Part shown: piece after piece, positions 13,201 through 25,200 of the stretch
How positions within the stretch are numbered: position 1 is the first letter of the stretch
Layout: every line of letters starts with the position of its first letter
Assembly: GCA_013396755.1 (NCBI GenBank)
Contig: VWZF01002957.1
Location: forward strand, 2,258,084-2,322,083
DNA from: Sclerurus mexicanus
Lineage: Eukaryota > Chordata > Aves > Passeriformes > Furnariidae
Direction: 5' to 3'
Length of the DNA: 64,000 nt
Notes under the pieces: model-generated
What the model was told of the DNA's origin: nothing
The model's input: only the letters and a program-made list of their open reading frames with translations
The model's database searches: none
Position numbers and translations under genes: made by a program

Positions 13201-16200
13201 GTTTCTCAAAGCATCTCTTGTAATCCCCAGAGTTTTGGGTCAACTTCTAGTTGCACAACTTTTATTGTGCGTGCAGACCTTTAGTGTCGCAGGTTAATTT
13301 TATTCATGGGTAATAAGCAGAAGAGGGCTGGTATCAGCTTGCTGTCTGACTCTGGTATATGCTCATAACACCAAGTGAAGTCATTTGCTGGTCTCTGCCG
13401 TACCTGTAGTCATCAGCTCATGGGGAGGTGTCAGCCTTTGTTTCTCATTGGTGTGGGTTTGTCTTTGATCTCACCAAGCTGTTTTCATCTTCCTTTCTAT
13501 TCCTTCTGTGAGAATGTTTGTAGGATTTTGTTACCACCTTTTCTCCTGACTCCTTGGTGATTTCACTTCTTTCTGTTAAACTGTTTGTGACTCGTATCAA
13601 TTCAGACATCTAGCCTCTGTATCCTTGCTTTGTTTCTGCCTTCTTATCCTGGCCACTTTGGTAACTTATCCTTTCCCATGTCGGATTGAGGCCTTGCCCA
13701 AGAGTCAGGTTTCCTAACTCCATGCAGCAGGTGGCATTACAGAACAAGTGAATGTTTTTTCCTTTCCAAAGGAAAAATTAGTTGGTTAGAACTGAACTTC
13801 ACCATTCTATAACAAAATTGATTTCAAAACCCTTTAAGATACAGACAAGAAGTGTAAGAGACAGTATTATATGCAACTAAGTTTCCTAGTTAAAAAATAT
13901 TCAGTTTTAGAGCTTTTCATGGTTGCACCCCAAAGAGTAGATATTTATGTTTAATAAACAAAGTAAAAAAGCCCACTTTGCTTGTGTTTCTTTTTAGAAT
14001 GAGTCCTAGTAGTCATACAGCACATATAACAAAAGGGGACAAATGCATTTGAAAAATCTTTGCAACAGTTTTTTTATCAGGGAACAGCAAGAATGGGGCA
14101 GCTCCATGAGGGAGGGCAAGCCAGGGTGCCCACCATAAAGGCAGGGGCAGGGAGTTCACTCACCAGGGTGCAGTCCCACGGTGCCCAAACAGGACAGATT
14201 GTCAACAGCTTGTCCATCAGCTGTACAGTGACCATCAGGCAATGTGAAATAACCAGCTGGATCCAGGATCCATCTAGGAAGTTCAGCCAGAAACAGCAGT
14301 AGGCAGGACTGGAGGTAAGACTGTGGAGTTCTAGGGTCCTCCAGGAAGCTCAGTCAGGAGTTCAGCATAAGAGGGGGTAGGACTGTGCACAGCCCTGCAC
14401 ACAACACAGTTCAGACGTGCCTGAGCTGAAGTGGAGCTCCTGAACTGTGGAACAGAGTGTGGGTAGAAGCCCCAGCTAAGGCTAGTTGGGGGAATTAAGG
14501 CCTCTTGTTGCATCCAGGGCCCTGATATTCCACATACAAGAGGGAGAACAGCAGTTAAAGGACTTGCTGCCGTACCAGTGAAGTCAAGGAACATTCTGCA
14601 TTTGTTTTTAAAGATAGTAGGATTCGGTCTTTCATGTTTTAAATTTAGTAACTGTCTATAGAATTACTTTAATCTTTGTGTCGTTATGACCTTGTGGTAT
14701 TTGTATGTATTCCACTTGCTCTTAAATTCTTTAATTAATTCCATGAAACTTTTCATTCTCTTCAAACTCTTTTCCTTTGGAGTAACTTTTTCCTTATAGT
14801 ATCACAGAAATTAATTAGAAGCAGTTTAGGAAAAGATTACATGTGGAATTGAGATGAATTTCAAGGAAGATCTGCAGTATTGCCCTGACTGAATCAAATC
14901 CTAAGGAGCCAGTTTTGGCTGTACTGGTTTTGATCTCATTTGATGCCTCTAATTTTGTTGAAGGGTTCTTCCAAAATTACATGGGTAAAAAAGACCAATT
15001 GATGCAAGAATGTTAAAAGAATTTGTTAATGGTCATGAAAAAAAATAAAAAATTATGTAAGAAAATAAAAGTGGCCTCAAGGGTATTTGGAGTAAGATGA
15101 GAGTTCCTAGAGGAATGCCTTAAAGGATAAGAGAACAGATAAGGAAAAGTAGAGGGAAGGGAAGTAGAATAATATGAGCAGAACAGACTGAGCAAAGACA
15201 AGAGAAGAAAAAACACGAAAGAGAAAACAAGACAAAGTGAAAAAGTATGTCTTCATCATATTAGTATTGATTTTTTTAGGTACTTTCTCTTCAATTAGCT
15301 TAAGTGTCTTGAGGAATTAATTTTACAAATAAACCACCCATTGATTTATTTTACCAGTGCTATAGGCTTTGATATACAAAGTATGGGAATGTAGGGGAGC
15401 TCTGGGCAGAGTTATTCAACATTGCAAACATGCCTTTTCTTGGGCATGTACTTTTTTCTGCATTTAGCACTGCCTTCAAACAGCTTAAGCCAAGCTGAGC
15501 TCCACCAGTCCAGTGGAGTGAATTAAACACCTCTGAACATTTGCAGGTGCTGACCCAGATCCTTGCTGACCCCAGGCAATAGGAAATACTAGTCCAGTGT
15601 GGGCTCTGGGAAGGGAGGGATGGCATCCATGAAGCTCCTACCTAGACTTACTGGCCTTTGTCTTTTGTGATATGGATGTGGAACAGCAGAGGATTACATA
15701 CCTTTCCCACTACTGCTCTGGAAAGCTGCCACTGTAGACTCTCCTGTTTCAATCCTGCTAACATGACGCAGAAGAAGGAGTACTTGAACCTCCCAAAAGC
15801 CATTCATTTCGTGTTTATGTGTAATACTGTCTGTCTAGAACTCCATGACTTGCTTCAAATAACAGTTCTAAGTGTAACATCACATTCTTCTCTCTTGATC
15901 AGCAGGATGCTAATCTCCAACAACATTTTACATATTAATTAATTGTTATAAAATGCTGCAATGCTTCTGTCAGAAACATAGTGATCTCGATTTGATTTTG
16001 TGCTTTTAATTTAGGTAGGTATCTCTCAAGCTCATCTTTGACAGTTTTATCCCCTGCATAGATGAGTTTCTATGCTATATGAATGTTTATGCTACTAGGT
16101 ACTACATTATTGAACACTTTCGGCTTTATGGTTGCTATAGAAGTGTAGCATTCTTCATAAAAAAGTTTGCATATCTTTCTTTCAAGGGTGTTTCTTTTTG

Positions 16201-19200
16201 TGGTGTCATTAAATGCTAAGCCAAATTTACTTCTCAATTTACTCTGTGTTCATGTTCTCTGTTCTTCTCATGTTATATTAAGTTGTCTAGAATATGCTCT
16301 ATTTTATATACAAGTTGCTCTTCTTTGATCTGTATTTTAACAAAATATTTTCCTTTTTGTTTTTTTTTTAGGTTTAGCTCAGTCAGGTTCATGGGGTTGC
16401 TTTGATGAATTTAACCGCATTGATCTTCCAGTTTTATCAGTAGCTGCTCAGCAGATATACATTGTACTTCAGTGTAAGAAAAAAAAGAAATCTCAGTTCA
16501 CTTTCACTGATGGTGACGTTGTTGACATGGACAGAGAATTTGGTATATTTCTGACTATGGTATGTCTGTAAATATGTGTAAATGAGATAATTGTGAAAAA
16601 TCTTTCCTATTTCATTTCATTGAAATTTCCCAGTTGAAGTCATTGGGACTGTCTTTTAGAAAATAGTGAATGTAATTTGAACAATGATTTGGTAAAATAA
16701 TAATGGTGTTATTTTCTCTTGCTCTTATTTTTAAACTGGAACTTAAGACTTGAGGTGCACCATTATCATTAACTACATATTTTAAGGAGATTTTTAGTTG
16801 AATATGTGACAGATTGAGGTTAAACTTGACCCTCCCATAATTTTAGTCAAAGTCTGTCAAAGTAAACCAGAAGTAATTTTTGATCACTGCAAGGACTACT
16901 GTTGTTGGTCTGGTCAGTATTTTACTGCCTGTGAAGAACTTTTGACAACAATCCTACAAGACAACATGAAGGAAACCACCCTCACTCTGGTTCACTGGCC
17001 TGCTGAAGATTTATCTTTGATGCCTATGGACTGCTTCTAGCACTGCAAGAGGCAAAGCAGTATAAGATCACCTTAAAAGCATCCTTATATCTTCCTCTCC
17101 TTAGCTACCTACATAACCATAGCTCCAAATAAAAGCATTTGTCTTTATATTAGGGTGTACTACCTTTGGAAAGAAGTTAATGTCATCACTGTAATTTGCA
17201 AAAGGGGCCAAAGTAGTGGCATGCAAAGGCCAGCGGGAAGATAGTTTGTAAAGAGCTGGAAGAGTTTAAGAAGTTATCACTGCACAGCTAGCGACTACTG
17301 TAGTCACAAGTGAGCTGTGCAGTAGTCATATGAATGACTTAGACATCTTCAGTGAGAGGTCAGATCCATTAGTTTATATTATATTCAGTAATGGCTTGCA
17401 CTGCTTGACTGACTTTGCACTGGAATGGTCTGGGAATGCCCACAGGGGACAGTAACTTGCAGCACTGGAACACTATTAAGACCCTGAGGAAGTAACCACT
17501 TAAACCAGCTCCAACAAGATCTGTAAGTGGTTATCTGCCTACACCTGTGTGTCTTGCACATCTCCAAATAACACATGTGATACCCCATACTTTATGAACT
17601 GCAATATTGAGGCAACTGTGTAGTGATGTGTAATTGTGACAGGCACAAGTTACCCTTGTAATCTCACATGTGCTTCTGTGTTTGCCAGATAACGATCATA
17701 GAAGATAAACCTTCCTATTCCACTTTCATTATACAATGTTTTGGTTTATATATTACATTTTTTAGAACCCTGGCTATGCAGGACGACAGGAGCTTCCTGA
17801 AAATCTGAAGATTCAGTTTCGCACGGTTGCTATGATGGTGCCTGACCGTAGCATTATTATGCGAGTCAAGCTGGCAAGTGCTGGTTTCCGAGACAACCAA
17901 GTCCTTAGTCAAAAATTCTATACACTCTACAAACTCTGTGAAGAGCAATTATCTAAACAGGTAAAATAAATATTTTTTCCTACTGTAAGCTGTCACTGGA
18001 AGGATATGTAGATAATATACTTTCATAGAATGTTTCATTATTTTTACACTTATGAGCCTATTCATTTTTTAGGGGTTTCAGTTTCAAGCTCCAGGAAAAA
18101 AGTCTGAAATGGTCACATTCTTTTTATTTTTCACAGTAATTTGAGTAATTTGAGTTTGATTTGTGATTCTTAAACAGAGTGCAGTTACTGGAGAAGTTAT
18201 GAGGAACAGTGCATATTGCTCTGCTGAACTTTGGAGAGGACACATTTTTCAATGTCTCCGCTTATGAAGGCTAGATCTGTTGAAGAGGCAGTGTAAGAAT
18301 TGTAAACAACTGAAGAGCGCCTCTAAGGCACTGTCTTGCTGAGTGCTACTGGAAACAGAAAAGTGCTGTTCTGTTTGGTATGGGGTATTTAAGTAGAAAG
18401 AAAAATAGTTCTTACCTTTTGAATGCCCTGTGCTGGCTGTCCACTAGAGGGTCTCAATGAGAAATCATATGAATGGTAAATAGATTGCGGCTCAAACACC
18501 CATTGGATCCTGATGAACCCGGGCATATTGACTACATTCTCCATTATGTAATTTCAGTTCTATACCACGTCACCGTATTGATTTCCATGTAGAACCTTGG
18601 ACTACAACAGAATAAGATAATGGTGCATTGTATTGCCCTCATTACTTCTGAGTTAAAACAAAACCAGTACAGATTTTGATTTGTATTTTCTTTCTTCACT
18701 CCTCTGTAAATTCACTCTCAGTATATCTATAACCAAACTGGATTCAAATTTTCCTTTCTCTCACATTTATTTTTACTCACCATCTTTATGTTGTAGACTG
18801 GTTTTGACAGGTTAGATTTGCTACTGGCTTTCCTGTAATATTGCCCAGACATCTACTTTAGCCTTCATATTAGTTTTTAGACAATCTGAATCACCTTATA
18901 TTGACAAGGCATCACTAGTGTTAGTCCATTTGTTACTGTTCAACCTACTCTCTCAGTCCTGTCATCTGCATGTGTTTTATAGTTACCAGGCTTATAGGCT
19001 GCATTTTCAGATTTCTCTCTTAAATGGAATCTGTGGACAACTTTTAGGAAAATTTGTGTATGCACAGTTTTAGCAGTCAACAGCACAGCTTGTTTCTAGA
19101 GTATTGAATACGCATCTCTTTTCTTTTTTCCTCAGGCTTTGCCTCCATAGGACTAAGTTTTCTTATTGCTTCAGTTTATGTGGTCACTTTTTGTTCTGGA

Positions 19201-22200
19201 CATGATTTTTTCCTTCAGTGTGAAAAAGGCATGTAAGCAGGCATCAGAAATTTGGCCTTCTACCTCTGGAAAAGTACTTTGCTTGTTTTCTTCTGTCACA
19301 GAAGTGGTTCAGTCCTGGACAGATTACTTAAAAATTTGAGGCACACACCCAAACGAAACTTAACTGTGTATAAAACTTATCTTAATGGTGTACAGTGTTT
19401 TATACATGACCATTGCTGCATCCACACAAAGAGTTTCTATGTGTAGTTTGGTCATTTCTGCAGCAGAAACTGCCCTGGAGCCTCTGAGATAGCAAGGTTC
19501 TCCAGTCATTGTGTTAATTAACATACTGAAGCATATAAGTAAGGCTTATCAGTTGTCCTAGGGATTGTAGGAACTGCCTGGAGGACTCTATGAAGCTGTC
19601 TGAAATTCTCACCTGGAAAACTCCTGTGTCATTAGTCAAATGCTTTGTTGCGAAGGCATACGTAGCTCAATCACCTTGTCTTAAGTCAGTCCCTTGCTTC
19701 CTATATGCTGGTGCTAGCAAGGGAGTTCCTTGATAGTGATGAAAATCAGTGACCAAGTGCTCTGGGTGTGCACATGGGCACAGCCCTTACACCCAGGTAT
19801 ATCACAATTATATACTGGCATCTTATATCTCCGTGATAACTTAATTTTCCTGGTTCTTACTATACAAGCTATGATGCCTGCAGGGAATAGTTTTCCATGT
19901 GTGTTTATCATTTATTCGGGACCATCTAACATTGGTACAGCATCCATCAGAGAAGGCTGCTATACTGATCTTTGCTTCTAGTAGTGTACATCATGTATCG
20001 TATTGTGGATCGTTCTGTACTCAGTAATATGAGCCAGGAAGTACAACCTTCTGCAGACCCTTTGTCCTGCCTGTGCCTGTCAGCCACCCTTTGGACAGTC
20101 CTGCTCTTGTCCAAATCTGTTACATACAACTGTAAAATCAGAGAAAAACTGAGTTTAGAAGGGACCTCTGGAGACTGACAGGTCCTACACTGTTCAAAGT
20201 GAAGTCGAAGAGAGCAGGTGGCTCAGCACCTTCTCTGGATGAGCTTTGAATATCTCCAAGGACTGCACAGCCTCTTTGGTCAAACTATTGAAGTGTCTGA
20301 CCACCTTGTCTACTCACCATTTTCTCTGTAAGGATGTTATTGGACACAGTGTTGAAATCTCCTGGAATGCTTCTGCTCTGCTGTGTTGCCCTTCCAGAAC
20401 ATAGTGGGATGTGTCAAGCCCCTAGTGAGGATCAGGACTTGCAAAGATGAGGCTAATTCCAGTTGTTGGAGGAAAGATTCACCAGCTTCTTCCTCATCAG
20501 GACGTTTGCAGCAGACATCTGCCCCAATGTTCTTCATCCCTTTAATTCTAAGGGAAATGCTCTCAACTGGCTCATTAGCCATCCTAAGGCAAGGTATTGC
20601 CATGCTCTTTCACTTTAAAGGGCAACTGCCCATCCAGCCATTCTGGCTTGTCCTTCGTAAAGAGCCTGTATCCATCCATTGCAGCTGTCCCACCACACTT
20701 CCTAGTTAGATTGTAGCCCTGTAACTGCACACAGAGCTCTATTTTTTCCTGGTTTGTTTTCATGCTGCGTGCCTTAGTGAACAGGCACTTCAAACTGGTA
20801 CCTTCTTCAGCTGGGATAACTTCTGCCACAATGCTGTTGTCTTCACCCTTCCTTGTCTGCACACATACACTTGAGCTGAGCCACTTTCTACACTTGTTGT
20901 TCTTGATATCCTTCTTGTCTACTATAGACTGGATTTTTTGCTTCTTAGTTGGGTCCACCACTTCCTCACTTGAATGTGTGTTCTTACCTCCCACCCCTAT
21001 TATTCATAGTTGTAGTAGTAATGGAATTATTTGAAACACTTGCTAAAATTCCTTGTGAAGTTTGTTGTAGGTTGGGGAATACATCTGATGCAATTATACA
21101 GATGTTTCTGGGAGGACAGTGGGATACAAATCACTTCTGTCCAGTCAGAAACTAAAATTATCAAGTACAGACAGCCTTTATTACAGGCTTATTAGATTAG
21201 ATATTAGGAAGAAATTCTTTACTGTAAGGATAGTGTGGCAGTGGAACAGGTTGGTCAGTGAGGTTCTGGATTCCCCATCCCTGAAAGTGTTCAAGGCAGG
21301 TCAGATGGGGCTCTGAGTAACCTCGTCTAGTGGAAGGTTCCCTGCCCGTTATAGTGGGGTTGGAACTAGATGAACTTTAAGGTCACATCCAACCCAAACC
21401 ACTCTGTGATTCTATGATTCATAGTGATCTGTTGTTCCTTATGGAACTTATTTATCTAACTTTAATGGTAAATTTGAAATTTGAAATTAAGTAATGCTGG
21501 GTATTCAGGCAGTTGACTGGAAAGATTGGAGTCTTATAAAGAACCAATGCAATAGGAAATGGCAGAATACTGCCTGTTTTCAGCAAATGCAATATATCAA
21601 TAGAAGAAAATAAAACAAACAAGCTTTCACCAGCTGAACTTAGGTCCCAGAAAATCTAAAAGGAATTTACTGCAAGGAATACATGAAGTCGTCTAGGCAT
21701 TTTACACACACAAATGCAGACTGTAGAAAGAGGAACTCTGACTCACAAGTAGCCAAAGGCATCCTGATTGACTGTCATCTCCTTCAGTAAAGAAAAACAA
21801 TAAACAGTAAAATAAAAGAATAGTCCTTAACAAATATAGGAAGTCCACAATGTCTGCAAGCCTGTAAAAGAGTTATTCTGGCAGAGCCCCCAAAGCTGAA
21901 TTATTTGGCTCTGTTACAGGACTTCTTCCCTACTGCCTCCTTCCACAAAGCTTCACCCAGCTTAGGGAAAACCATAGAAACTGAAAAGAAAAACCTAAAA
22001 AAGCTTGAAAGCAAATGAGGCAATAATCCCCTTTTGAGGATCATCTGTTTAAGGTGCTTTCATTTGGAGAAAACCACTGATACCCTTTTTTTCTTTTCCT
22101 CAGGGCAAACTATGCTTCTAGTACTAAGATTTTCATTTTTGGATTTTTTAATTCTGCCTTACAAGAGCATCGACTATACCACTGCATTTAGCTCAAGTGA

Positions 22201-25200
22201 AATCTTTTCCCTGCTGTTAAAAGATGTAGCAAGGAAATAACTCATAATCCACATTTGCCAGTAAATTCTAGCTGTTCTGTGCCATTTCTGAAAGGCAAAG
22301 CAGTTGTAAAACTACCAGACTGATTAAGGTAAATAAATGATGGTCGCATCACGTAGGTCAGTTGGAATGCACCAGAAAACCTGTTATTAAAAGTAATTTT
22401 AGCTTATTTTAAGTTTTTTAATAGCTGTGAAAATATTTCTTCAAATTTAACACAGTCGTTGCTTCTATAGAATCAGGGACTGCAGTAAGTTGGAAGGGAC
22501 CTCTAGAGGTCACAATGTCCAACTTCTAGCTCAGCATGGATCAATCTAGAGATGGTTGCTAAAGCACTTGTTGAGTTTTGAATATCTCCAAGCATGGTGA
22601 TACTCAGTCTCTCTGGGTATTTTTTCTGTGCTTGACCACTCTTACAATAAAGAATCTTTTAATTATGCAATCCATTGCAATTTTCCACATTGAAAATTTT
22701 GGCCGTTGCCTCTTTTCCTCTCACTTAGTCAGCCTTTGCTGGACTCATTCTGCTATGTTAATGATGGTCATCTAGCATGGAAAAAAAGAAATGTATCAGC
22801 CCTTGTCATGATTCTGGACATTTCACTAGGATATACCATTTACCAAACGATACCTGACTTCATTATCAACATAAAATCTGATTTCCTAACATCACACGAT
22901 GTTATCTTTTTGTCTTAGGTCTTCCTCTTTGCAGGTTAGCTTGTGTATGCTGAAGGCTTTTATTGTAACTCATCCTACATTTTCACTCTTCCTACTTATA
23001 CAGTAGTTTCTGTATTACTTCTTCCTCATGTTTTCTATGTCAGTCAACTGAAAACTTTCTTTTCTAATTTCTCTTCAGTAGGGTTCATCTTCAAATGTGG
23101 AATCCAACTTTTGGGCACAGTATAGAAGTGCTGACTACAACAGAAATATCTTTTCAACTGACCTAAAGAGGACACTCATATTTTTATAGCCTACTATAAT
23201 TGTGGAGTTTCTCATTGGGGAGCTTGTGTCTTCAGTCCAATGTCAGATATTTTTCTGCAAAGATATTTTTCTGTCAGATAGATAGCTTTCTGCACCTGAT
23301 TTGTTTCTTGACTCAGTGAACAAGAGTTGTTTCTCTTTATTTGCGCAGTTGGTTGTTTCCATCTTTAGTATTTTGCACTTACCTTTATTTAATTGCATCA
23401 CACAGAGATAATGTACTGAATTTCTCTTGGTAATTTTGAAATCCAGTTATGCTCTAGTTGACCAGATACATATCATCTGCAAACTTAATCAATAAGCTAT
23501 TTCTTTCTGAAAATTCTGGGGTTTACTCAATGTATTGTTCCAATTTGTCAGTCTGAAAAATAGGGATGGGGGTAGTGCAAAAGGTGCTGTTTTAGTTAGT
23601 CTTTGTTTCTCACTGCCCAAATATATTCTAATTGACCGTAAATTAAAATATTTTTCCCCAAGTCTGTTTTGGCTGTGATGGCAACAGGTACATGATGTTT
23701 CTGTCTTTATATCAACCCAAGAGCTTTCTTTTTATCTTTCCTCCCTCTGTTCTGTTGAGCAGAGGAAGGGAAAGAGTAGCTGTGTGGGCATGTGGAAGCT
23801 GGACAAGGTCAACACACAATAGATAGTGTATAAAAGTGTCTATACACTTGGCCTCAAATACATTTCTGTTCCATTGCAGGGAGCAGATGCTCTCCAAATA
23901 CAACAATATCTTGATCATCTCCTTCCATGTCTGTCTTTACCAGTCAGTTTTCTGAGCAGCTGGCAGGAGTGGAGACTTCCTGATTTAAAACCCTGACAGC
24001 TTTGCTTCCAGGATTTGCATCAATGGTCAAAGAGGAAATACATTGCAGAAGATTTTTATATGTTATCAAGTCTATATTAAATAAGATTTATATGTTCAGG
24101 TACAAGTGCTAAAATTAGTTGAGTATGTTTGTATGACTCTACAAATATTCAGCTGTGCAGTAAGGAAAGGGAAGATATTCCAGACCTTACCTGTCGAAGT
24201 CCAAAGCTACTTAGACGCACCTCTAGGATGCACATGACTTTTGGAAGTAAATCCTTCTATTCTCAACCAAGTTCTTGTGAAGGGGTAAACAAAGCAGGAA
24301 GTCATTGCATACAGGATGGGATAGATTTGCATCTAGCAAATTGTGTCTGAATAGTTTCAGTATGTTTTTTAATATCAGCAACACATTGGCCCTTTTAGTC
24401 ATGAATCCCAGTAGTGACGTCAAGATGTCCTTGTGCAAGCAGAAAACAGAGGGTAGTCCGGAGACACATGTTTGTGTATCTGGCAAATTAGGAATTTAGC
24501 AAAATGCTGGAAGATGCAGCTCTGTTACAGATGACTTGTGAAAATTGTGATCTGCCACCAAAAAGGACACGTGGTGGGTATGGACATCCAGCACTAGAAA
24601 ATATCTGCAGGATTTGATAACAACAGAACTGGAAATCTAGTTGAAAAGATGAGGAGCTGTGAATTTCATCATAGTTAAAAGTTCAATAACATTCATTTAT
24701 TTAATGAATTTAGTTTTCAGCCCTCTCTTGATTTTCAGGTGTTTGATCTTTATAGTACCAACTGTGTTTATGCATTATTTCAAGGTTCACTATGACTTTG
24801 GGCTTAGAAATATCCTGTCTGTTTTAAGAACACTTGGAGCAGTGAAAAGATCTAATCCTCAAGAGCCAGAGAAAACTGTTGTGATGAGAGTTCTACGGGA
24901 CATGAACCTTTCCAAACTGGTACTGTAACACTGGTGACTTTCCCCAAAAGACTGTTTTGTTTGCATTTGTAAAGGCATTTATTATGTACTTTGAAAAGCT
25001 GTTTTTCTTTAGCAGTTGAACACATTATTTTGCAGTTTTTAATGTGATCTATCAGTGAGTGGAGAATCAAAATACAGTTACTGTGTGAGCACTATTTGTC
25101 TTTTAAAGAGAGGAGAACACGTCAGAAGCTTTAGCTGAAAAAATCATTGGAAATACCATCAGATCCTAGGGGTCCTACCTGCTCCTCTAATTGGTTCTTG

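Larger units (their letters stand above)
17961..24784 (+). other. Intron 12 with CR1 cluster
   Basis: 6.8 kb intron. CR1 copies lie at 20134-20995 (antisense), 21180-21421 (sense) and 22463-23560 (antisense). About 17961-20130 and 23600-24784 show nothing I can classify. Confidence 0.65.

Noticed and set aside
20383..20709. 108-codon + strand frame
   Set aside because: It is the opposite-strand shadow of the CR1 endonuclease fragment.
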